Below are positions 54,661 to 64,000 of a stretch of DNA of 64,000 nucleotides, one piece after another. Each line of letters starts with the position of its first letter. The stretch's first letter is position 1. Origin of the DNA: Planococcus citri (lineage: Eukaryota; Arthropoda; Insecta; Hemiptera; Pseudococcidae); the NCBI RefSeq assembly GCF_950023065.1, contig NC_088681.1, positions 44,984,836-45,048,835 on the forward strand, written 5' to 3'. The translations under genes and the position numbers were made by a program. Under the pieces are notes generated by a model. The model was given only the letters and a program-made list of their open reading frames with translations, was not told where the DNA came from and searched no databases.

Positions 54661-57189
54661 TTTGCCAACATTGTCTAATTAAGTCTCGTTCTAGTTAGGT
54701 TTGCCCTAAAAATCCTGTAATTTCCAAAATTGCCAAAAAGTTCCCTTTTTGTCAAAATTTTCCAAGAATGTCATTTTTTGGCGAGTTAACAATCTCTTGA
54801 TAAAATAGTCAAACGGTCGTAATTTTTGGCAAAATTGCTGAAAAATTAATTTTGTGCTTTTTTAGCTAAAACGTCCAAAAGGAATAAAATTGATTATTGT
54901 CTTGCCCTGCCTCAACGTCATTTTTTTTGTTTCAAATCAGTTTTTTTTTACAAAATTGCTTAAAGGCTTTTTTTGTCGAATTTTTTTTTTCTCCAAATTC
55001 TTTCATTCATTTTTCTCAATTTTTATGGAAAATTTTCGATACCTATACTCGTATTCGTGAAATTTTCTTTGAAAGCACTTCGAGGGCAATGTGATGACTA
55101 GTCATACATTCCTTCTTTGAAAATTTGATTTCTTTACTTTTTTTTGGAATTTCCAAATTGGTCAAAGATTCACTTTTCAATAGGTAATACCCCTGGAATT
55201 TCACGGTAGCCACCTCAATCGGTTAAGAGGGAGTCAATAAGCAATAAACAAAATTACGAGCGCCAAAGCTCATTTTTGGTCCTTCCAGAGCGGTTTTTGT
55301 TGAAGTTTTGGAGAAATTTAAAAAAATCACTGGAGGCTCCAGAATGGCCTAAAACTGATAGTTGTTGATGTGGGGGAATTGAATTGAAAGAAGTATTTAC
55401 ATTGGTTCACTTTGCTTAAAAAAAAAGTATTCATATAAAAATGTTTGTAAATCGCCCTTAATTAAACGTTTTTTTGTGTTCTTTAAATTTTCAAAAATTC
55501 GTCAAAAATCCGAAGATGAATTTTATCATCTGAAATTTTAGTCACGAGGGGTTTGAGACATGATATTTCGATCTAACAAGGTTTCGTTGAAACCAAAGAA
55601 TTCCAGTTCAAAAGTTTCGGTTATGGGTGGAACCCTAAAAATAGAATTGGATTTTAACGGCAATGGCCTACGTTAAAATAGAATCTCAAATCACCATCTT
55701 TATGGTAGGTGCTGATGAATTCCTTCTAAAACAGGTTGGGTAGAAATTAGAGCGAAAAAGTCACTTTTTTTCGAAAATTTATTTTCTTTGAGGATCAATA
55801 TCCCCTCTCCAGGGGCACCTCCGAAGCAAAAATTTTTCCTCAGTGATTTTCAACTCAAAATGAAGGTCTCTGCTGAATTTTTCCAAAATCCCTCGACTTT
55901 TTTTTCGTGTTTCATCGTTGTGTTTTTGCATTGAGCCTCTTCCCCTACAAAGCCACCTGGGAATGACGACCTATTCCGAGGCATCTGTTGAGGGTCCACT
56001 GATGACAGATCAATTTTTTTTTTTTTGAAAATCTTTTACTCTAAATTCTCAGATATTAGATATATTCCGAATATAATTTTGGATCTTTTGTTTTGAGTTC
56101 GAACTAAATACGAAAGACTTAAATATGGTTAAACTGATATGTAGTGTCCTACGAGTAGTTTTAATGTGCTTGTACTTTGTGTAATGAATGACCTCGATTT
56201 TCATTGCCGACTTTGGAGAATTGTGAAAATGTCAGGTACAAGGTTTGTTTTTCGCTCTTCTTTTTCCTAATTTTTATTTTTTCCTCGAAGTAGTAGAATA
56301 GCTGATATCAGCGGAAATATTTAGCAGTGTAATCGCAATTTTGACCTAAAATTCATTTTCAACAACTTTAAAACTATAAATTTCTCATGTCAGTTTCGGT
56401 CATAAAATTTTTGTCAGTTATACTCGTATCTATGTAGTTGAAGTTCGAGGAATTTGAAAATTTGCAGCTATACATATGATTATCATACAGTAATAGAATC
56501 AATTCTACGTTCAGTGTCCATTTATACTGATGGTAAATTTTTTAAAATCTCTCACCCTAAAGAGCCTGAATACAGCTTAGCTTGTGTTAGAATCTTTCAT
56601 TTATATCCTCGAAGGTGTATTCGATTCGAAAATCAACCAATATTTCACGATTTCATTTTACGACCGAAAAAAAAAGAAGTCAACGTCACCGAACATTCAC
56701 TCGATTAAATTTTCAAATCTTCGAGCGAATAATATACGCTTATAAAAAGGGCATCACATCGTCGGCATCGAGGTTTTAGAGAAGGGTATCTTATTTGACC
56801 CAACGAAAAGGCTTTTATCGAAGCAGATTTCCAGTAACGTGGCATGGCGTGCCGGGAACCGACGTGATAGGATAATTTAGATGACATTTACTACCGATGG
56901 AGATGGCACATTGTCGTTGTACGGATTTTATAAATCGCCAGATTTTTCGTACGATACGATTAAAACGCGTGTGTAATGTTATTGTGAAGAGGGGCAGCGA
57001 AACCGTTGCTGCTTATTTGGTTGCATGTATCGATTTTATCGAATATTTAGCCTCTCAGAAAAATACTACCGATTGTGAGATGCACGTAACAATGTGTTTT
57101 TAGACGAATTTTCCCTTTGAAAATGCAGCACGGTTTTAGGGGCAGGCTATAGACCTATTGTTCATTACTTGACTTTTATGGAGATCTAT
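54661..57189. other. AT-rich gene-free stretch with dispersed repeats
   Basis: An inverted copy of the 46740 repeat family lies at about 55745-55890 (AGAGCGAAAAAGTCAC ... CCCCTCTCCAGGGGCA). The T homopolymer at about 56011-56024 and AT-rich sequence dominate. Open frames 56454-56708 and 56897-57103 show no known domain. Confidence 0.4.
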
Positions 57190-59089
57190 ATGTAGAGGGG
57201 TTGGGAGAGAAGCATTGGCAGTTTACGAGTTTTGGCTTCTTCAGAATTCAGAATTGAAGCAGAAATGTGAGATTTTTCAGAGATTAGGGGAACCCAAGGT
57301 CTTATTTTCATAGACTTTTTGGCTGAAAATTTGAATCTATTTTTGAGGCAGTCGGTGTAGGTCAAAGAGCTGGTATATTGGTTATCAAAGTTCGAAAAAG
57401 TCTTATTGAAGGAGAATGAAAAAAGTATGTTCATTTTTGAAAGCATTTGATGAAAATTGCCATCGATTTCAGTAATCTTTAAATTCGATTATTTTTAGTA
57501 TTTTCAGCAGGTATCAATTTTTTGACCTAAACATTGTTAAATTGAGGAGGGAGAGAGGTTTCAAGACAATCAGAAAAAACATCGAATATTTTGAGAACAT
57601 CTACGTGTAAATTTAAACAGCATCTCGAGCGTGCAGTTGAACAAATCTGATCTCTAAATTTTTTCCTTGCCATTTTTGATAAATATTCGAGTCATTTTTA
57701 AAAAAAAATTTCACTCGAAAAAGGAAATCCGACCATTCTACGGCGATACGTAAGTCGCCTCGACAGTTTTTTTCGGTGGGATTGCGTGCAGCGTTATTTC
57801 GAAAAGGGTCGATTATTGGGTTTAAAATAAAAGAGAGAAAAAAACCACACGGTTGTTTGAAAAATTATGATTTAAAACTTAACGCTGCTGCGTATACACG
57901 AGTCCGTTTTTATGATATAATTTGTGGTTAGAGGTATAAATGGCCGTCGGTTACGTACGGATAATTTGGCCAAATTAACTATATCCGAATACTTGATAGC
58001 TCGGTTTTGAACTATATTAATACACGTTGAATTTTTAATTCGTTCATTGTTTCCGGAGACCTTGTGATAAGTAATTTTGGAAAATTTCAAAAATCGAGAA
58101 ACGTTTAAAAATATACTCGAGTAGGTAACTGGTAAATGTTGCCTATCTTTCCCAATAAGATGTAATATCGCGTTACCTTGAAATCCAGAGCCAGAAATAC
58201 TAATTGTGGATTTTTTTCTCATTATTATCGACAATCGACAACGACGTCAAGATCGGCAGATCATCTTGACGATTTGGTGGTGGTATGTGAGGCTGTGAGA
58301 GAATGCAACGTATTTTTGGCCAGATAAGTATATTATCGGTTATTCCTCCGAATTACCTGGTTCTTGTAATCACCGCGTGCATTCTTTCGACGATATTAGT
58401 TTATTAATTTCAAGTGACAATGACCTTTTTTACTTCGCCTCCGGTGAAACGAGATATCTGCCAAGAGTTGACTTAATGGGTGTGCATTGTCGTTAAAGTC
58501 GCCATATCAGACAATGACATTTCGTTTGTCGTATATTATTATTATACTTGTACACTTTGATCGATAATTATTTTTATTTTTATACGCTTTTCAATAAGAT
58601 TTAATTATTTAAAAAATCATACGATAAGCGGTTCACGTAAAACAGTATTTTGAAGAAAAAAAAACCGATGCAGTTTAATACTGCAGAGGAAGTGAGTAGG
58701 GTTCGGAGCGAGAGGGCAGATATTGCAAGAATTATAATGAGGCATTGCAAAAATTACGAAAAAAAAACAACATAAAATTAATGAAAATTAGCAGAAAATG
58801 TTTAAAAAGTGATAAAAATCTCCGAAATATTATAAAAGTTTTAAAAATATGACAATAACGAGGTAATTAAGATTTTCAAAAGATACGAAAACACGAACCT
58901 ATACCCATACTTGAAGAATAATAATTGTTGATTAAATCGTAAACGTTGCTAAAAAAAAAAAAACGCAAAAAGGGGAATTTTTTCGAAAACTGAAAAATTT
59001 CTAAAACATATTTTCTGTAGAAACTGACCATTTGCAATACGTATTTTAGGGTGGATCGCGAAAAATTCATGAAAACAACGTTTTGAATT
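57190..59089. other. Gene-free stretch, complex island 57700-58500
   Basis: The island contains CG-rich words and the minus open frame 57872-58234 (120 codons). That frame has no recognised domain or start context and is not accepted as a gene. Confidence 0.35.
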
Positions 59090-60130
59090 TTTTGAAAAAA
59101 TTTGAAGTTTTAGTCATAAAACGTGGCACTTTTTTAATCAAAAATGTCGATTTGTAATTTAATCACAAAATGGAAATTTCATCAAAAATTGCAACTTTTT
59201 ATCAAAACAGAAAACCAAAAATGAAACTGATTGTCAACTAATAGGTACAATTTTTATCAAAAATTGACATTTTTATCGAATGAATGCTAATTTTTGTATT
59301 TTTGGGATGACAATTTCATCGTAAAAATGACAATTTTTCATCAAGAAGGGCGAACCATCATTTTAATAAATGTGAATTCTAATTTTAAAAATGTCAATTT
59401 TTCTATCAACAATGAGAATTAATTATCTATGATAAAAATTGCGAACTCTTGTTAAAAGTTGCCCTTTTTATCAAAAAACGAACGTTTATCAAAACATTAC
59501 AATTTTCACTTGAAAAGTAGAATGATAATCTTCACCACAAAATTGTTACCTTATCAAAAAAAGACAATTTCGTCAGAAAAAAAATGTCAGATTTCACCAC
59601 AAAATAGAAATCTCATCAGAAAAATAATGTACACCAATGAAAGGAGGTACTAAAGATCTCAATACCATAATTATGTGAAATGTGTGGGGGATGATCCTTG
59701 AATGGACCAAAAAAAAAAAATTCATGCTAAAACCTTCGAGAAATTTGCCATGTACACGATTTTCACCTTTTTTTTTGAGAATTACCCTTTTATCAAAAAG
59801 TGAGCAATTTTATCAAAAAAAAGAGAGTTTTTATAAAAAATAAAAATTTCATCAAAAAAATTAAAACTCTGAAAATGAGAGTTTTGACTTATCAAAAAAA
59901 TGATTATTTTTAAAAATGGTAATTTTTATCACAATGTTGCAACTTTATTAATGAATGGCATTAATGACAATTCTTATCACATAGGTACATACCTGCTTAA
60001 TGGCACTTTTTATTTTAAAAAATCATAAAATTAATTTCATAAAATTTTTTGTATCAAAATTCAAAATAGAGATTTCCAAAAAAAAAAAATATTAGGACGT
60101 TTTATCACAAATGACAATTTTAACCAAAAT
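59090..60130. repeat. Degenerate tandem array of TTTTATCAAAAATGACAATTT-type units
   Basis: Variants of ATCAAAAATTGACAATTTT(T)ATC recur about every 25-40 bp throughout, too diverged to fix a consensus. The open frame at 59459-59653 lies inside and is an artefact. Confidence 0.7.
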
Positions 60131-61565
60131 AGGGTATTGTACTATACTACAAATAAGTACCAAATTCAGGTTTCTAGATGAATTTGGTGAAATTTTAATT
60201 TTTTTCCTGGTACAAATTTGATTTTTAAAAATTCATCAAAAAATGCACTTTGGTGTGGCAGGTATCATAAATTTTGGCTGGTGATATATTTTTGCAGGCT
60301 CTTTCGATCTAGATTTGCGCAGTTCAGAAATGTTTGTGGCAGCTAGACTTCGATAATTGGCTTCTGAACGATATGTTGTTGATCGTTGAACAATCTAGCT
60401 TCTTCTCAATTTCTTCCTGTAGCGTAATTACTATTTTGTGTTTCAGTTCTTGACGAAAGTGTGGGAGGTAATTCTATCACCGATTTCAACCGGCTATATC
60501 TCTCATTTTATTGAATAAATAAGTACTTAGGTACCTATACTTTTATACCTTGTCATCAGATGTCTGTACTGAGATATCATGACCTCCTCAATCCAAAAGT
60601 CTGGATCTGATATGGTGTAAACGAGCCCATATAACGATGATCAAATATAGGTAAAAGAAGGTCGCCGAAACGTCTAGCAATTAACTGTGTAGGATTAAAT
60701 ACACAAGTACGAAAGGGTGGCGGAGGAAAATAACTGCCGTCAAAGAAAACCACTTCTCTCTTCCACATCAAAGAAAAAAGACACTCGATGCAAATGGCAA
60801 ATTGTTGCGGATGCGAAAAAAAAAACACACATAGAAATTAGCCTATGGTCAATTTCAATAAAATGCTGCCCTGTCAAGGAGTTCACGCACGATGCATAAA
60901 TGACGAAGTATATAAGAAAGAGAAATACACCAGATGCAAAGTTATAGATTGGAGGGGTGAAGGGTTAATATTACATATAATCCATAGAGTGAAACATAGA
61001 ATGATCAGACAGTGTAATCTAGACTCATAATCTTGACACCTGCGCAACCAAACGCGGCAACACCACCATACGATGCAGCATGCGAACTTGTGAGAAAATT
61101 TTCTATTCGAATGCACGCGCTGCAGCGGTCAAATAACCTGGCCACTTGTCGTTTCTATGGTCGAAATAAATTAATTTACGATCCATAAAAAGCTATAAGA
61201 TGGAGGGTATTTACGCGTGTTCTTAAGAACCCGAAACAGTAAACCCATTGAATTAGGTACGATAAGCATCAAATGTCTGTAAACTATTAAAACAGATTTC
61301 ACCGACGCGCACAAGAACAAACATATCACTATAAATGAAGAAGCGAAAAAAACAATCATAATAGCGAAGTAAAAAAAAAAAGCAATTAGACGCTAGACTT
61401 GTCTGTATACTTGGGCTTGAAATAGTTCACCTATTTAGTGTTTGTTTGTAGCGAAAAAAAATCTTTAATAGTTTTCGGCGAACGATTCAGGATGGAAAAT
61501 TAGTAAATGTGGGTACCTATAGTACGTAGGTACTATACACACCAACAAATTGTACTCGTATTTAC
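60131..61565. other. Gene-free stretch, complex from about 60400
   Basis: Overlapping open frames at 60577-61116 on both strands have no recognised domain. No gene is supported. Confidence 0.35.
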
Positions 61566-61678
61566 CTATCATTACAGCCGAGTGTGCAGACAGCATGGTC
61601 AGTGCCATTCCAGTGCCATTGTGCTTATGAAGCGTAATATTCGTCGAAATGTACCCACCCTGGCAATATTTCAGGTAC
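61566..61678 (-). other. Exon-like segment readable on either strand
   Basis: Minus strand: CTCTCTAG acceptor (61679-61686), 113 nt, then a GTAAAT donor (61560-61565). The frame is open and protein-like (fragment GGYISTNITLHKHNGTGMAL). Plus strand: ATTACAG acceptor (61571-61577), 97 nt (61578-61674), then a GTACCT donor. The frame is also open, phase-compatible with 52487-52538. At most one reading is real. The minus peptide looks more natural; the plus peptide is strongly basic. Neither is recognised. Confidence 0.28.
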
Positions 61679-63359
61679 CTAGAGAGAAGTACTAGGTGCT
61701 CTAATCGTACATGTACCAGGAGCTGGCTACGGCTGAGCAATGGGCATCGCATTTATTGACGGTAGAGGTATAAAAATTTCACGCAAACTTTTATTTTTTT
61801 CTAATTCAAAAAGGAAGAGGAAATTGAAAATGAATACCTTGGCAGTGGCCAAAAGATAATCATTGAATTAATTACCGTTTCATTTATCCGCACACCGGGC
61901 ACGTATAATTAGCATTTGATGAATGGTCGCGTAATTATAGTTACCAGTGGTTTTTTTTCTGTTCGGTGGCGTTGGTAGGTTTTTCGTTGTTTTTCTCTCT
62001 CCCTCTTCGTGTATTTTTTTTACATATTCGACCAAGCGACGTGTAAAACATCCGAAAATACTGGCAGAAGTTTTCTATACTGTGTCAGTGAAGCGCTACG
62101 ACGACGATGATGCCTGAAGTTGGTACGTATATCTGTAAAATAAAGCGAGCCATCGATATAGAGTGCAAGAAGACTAAGCCTGAGGCGAGGTTAGAGAGCT
62201 AGGTCGGCGAGAAAAATCAATCTGGAGTGAAATTCAACATCCGAAATACGGTTATGCGTTGATGGAAAACACGCAGTAGGTATTTTTTTTTCTGCTCCCT
62301 GCTCCTGAGCTGTGAGATGAACGACGAATGGTGTTGGTGTTTGATTGGTATATCTTTCTATGGTGTATAGATACTATATAGGTACCCTCTTACACGTCTC
62401 GACGATATAAAAACCTTATTCGAGGTCTGTATACGTACTACTATTGAATCCCATAGGGTATTCATTTGAAATTACCCATGAAGGGATATCGACTGTATAA
62501 TGGTATAGATTCTCCGCCTGTAGCTAGATACTCGAAACTATTTATTTTGGTCTACAAACATACTACCTACTGTAACCCACTACCTACCTAACAATCTACC
62601 TATTCTGCATTGTGCCCGCTGCCCATGCCCGAGCTTATCACTTGTATATTCTGACTGAGGCTGCTGCAGTCGTACAACTATAATATGAGTTTCGATTCGT
62701 CTATTATTCTTATATGCGCTCTTCGCACGCGGTTCGGATCGCAATGTGCATATTTTATTACCCGAACCCGCAGCAGTCTAGCGGGATGCTTCCGAATTCG
62801 TAAACGGCGAGAATGTTGGTGAAAAATGATACCGAAATCGGAATGCAGCGGTTCACCGGGGGGTCATTTTTCATCGTTGGTTTTAGACAAATTTTCACCA
62901 TCGAGTCGGCTGGCAGGAATGGTGATAGAGGCGCAGGTGTGAAGTCTGTGTCGTCAGTTCCGGAAGCTCATGTGTTACCATTTCCATAGTCAAACACTTA
63001 TAGATGTCATTTGTAGATATTATCTGAATTCCTCTGTTTACTTGTATTTTTCTTGAGATTTTTGAATTTTTTCAGAAATCAGTTTATTGCTTTGATTTCA
63101 GAAATAAAATATTCTTTCATGTCCGGTTCGTCCATTGCCCCCCCCCCACAAAAACTGGTTCCGATCCACGTTTTTTGTGATTTACCCTGAAAATTGATGT
63201 TTACGAGAAAAACTACTATGACTAAAAAATATTCCCCTTCAAATGCTCGATAATTTGATACTACGCTCGATACTCATCCCTCAAATGGGATGTCTAAAAA
63301 AAGGGATGGAAAGAGGTAGATGTTTCAAAAAATGTCAATCCAATAAATTAATCAAAGTT
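61679..63359. other. Complex gene-free island and flanks
   Basis: Contains TCAGTG (arthropod initiator-like) at about 62086. A run of GAC/GAT codons at about 62099-62112 is followed by GTACGT at about 62123, which might mark a short exon, but the evidence is thin. A C homopolymer lies at about 63139. No gene is supported. Confidence 0.3.
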
Positions 63360-64000
63360 GGGTCATTCCATGCCAAATGGGCGGATTTTTGCACGAGGGG
63401 TCTTCGATTTTTTTCAAAATCAGATCATGTTTAGAGGTCATCAAACAATGACGAATGGCGCAAACCGGACATTTTTTTCGATTTTTTTTGGCGGAGCTGT
63501 GGGGCTTCAAAGTTCTCCGAAATGGCCGAAAATGGAAAGTTTCAGTTGCAAAGTGCTCCGGTTGTACGTGGTATAGAATTTTGAAAAAGTTGTAGTACTT
63601 TGAGAGGGTAATCGACGAATGATGTCAAAAATCAGTGTTGCCACTTTCAAAAACCTAAAAAATTGATTTTAAAACTTATTATTCAAATATAACCATGATC
63701 TTGACGAGTAAAAATGCTGAAAAAATTCTCAGTTTTAGTCCTTTTTATGTAGAGTAATATCAAAAAATTGAGCTGACTTTTCTTTTCATTTTTGAGAAAA
63801 AAAATTACAAGTTTGGCACTTATTGCAAAAATACCATCAGAAACCTGAAAAATGAGAATTTTTGCGTTTTTGAGATATTATACCAATATGTAGATTGTAG
63901 ACGAACATTTGAAAAAAATTTCCCTCCCTCGCAATTTGTCAACGAATTAACAATGAATTTTCATGCTGAAATTTCCGTTGACAGAGCTACAGCGGACAGC
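63360..64000 (+). repeat. Partial copy of the GGGTCATTCCATG repeat family, cut by the window end
   Basis: It starts GGGTCATTCCATGCCAAATGG, like the left end of 18371-19785 (AGGGTCATTCCATGTCAATTCG). It shares GAGGTCATCAAACAATGA with 22705 and AAAAATCAGTGTTGCCACTTT with 18662. Diverged elsewhere. Its far end is outside the window. Confidence 0.65.

Noticed and set aside
54046..54678. Several overlapping open frames on both strands; superficial resemblance to a repeat/spacer array
   Set aside because: It is a simple ~30-bp tandem repeat with no unique spacers, in a eukaryotic context. It is neither a CRISPR array nor a gene.
57872..58234. 120-codon minus-strand frame
   Set aside because: The composition is unremarkable and there is no recognisable domain. 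It lies in a GC-richer island where such frames are expected by chance.

Overview
The window looks like AT-rich nuclear DNA of an arthropod. It has long non-coding stretches, many short dispersed and tandem repeats, a 5'-truncated LINE, and one large intact LTR retrotransposon. The frequent TAGGTAGGTACCTAC-like and ATACGAGTA-like words and the G/C homopolymer runs remind me of hemipteran (mealybug or scale-insect type) genomes. That taxonomic guess is stylistic, not proven. I find no bacterial genes, tRNA, rRNA or CRISPR array, and no complete host gene.

The centrepiece is a 17,114-bp Ty3/Gypsy-class LTR retrotransposon at 27215-44328 on the + strand. Its two 469-bp LTRs look identical by eye. 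It has a GTCA target-site duplication, a tRNA-Lys-like primer-binding site, gag (28193-30385), and a very large pol (30418-37344). Gag and pol are in different frames. They are linked by a textbook -1 frameshift signal: G GGA AAC, a 7-nt spacer, then an H-type pseudoknot. Pol contains, in order, an SGNH-hydrolase-like domain, an aspartic protease, reverse transcriptase, a decayed RNase H, the HHCC and DDE integrase parts, a second and apparently intact RNase H, the GPY/F motif, and a ~490-residue charged tail. Downstream, where other elements carry env, there is a 107-aa ORF, a 96-aa ORF ending at a consensus 5' splice site, and an 876-aa ORF that starts at a consensus 3' splice site. The 876-aa protein combines a RING finger, a coiled coil and a second SGNH-like domain. 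No Env signature (signal peptide, membrane anchor, furin site) was seen. This layout is the best candidate in the window for an undescribed system.

The element sits inside a satellite with a ~132-136-bp period. About 1.6 units lie to its left (about 26960-27214) and 8-9 units to its right (44329-45480).

Repeats elsewhere: a large near-perfect palindrome at 1-1386, possibly cut by the window start; an AGTTTC-type satellite at 5250-6190; TIR-bounded candidates at 10333-11657 and 15157-16589; a foldback element at 18371-19785 with relatives near 22690-23660 and 63360-64000; a minus-strand LINE 3' fragment at 49562-50594; a 30-bp minisatellite at 53990-54660; and a degenerate TCAAAAATGACAATTTT array at 59090-60130.

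Between the repeats lie more complex, GC-richer islands at about 1400-3400, 7080-8260, 12480-13860, 17570-18330, 20590-21180, 24680-26220, 46000-46720, 51120-53030, 56700-58500 and 60400-63000. A few hold short exon-like segments with good splice consensus, on both strands. If real, they would place the window inside very long introns of host genes. They are low-confidence predictions needing RNA evidence.
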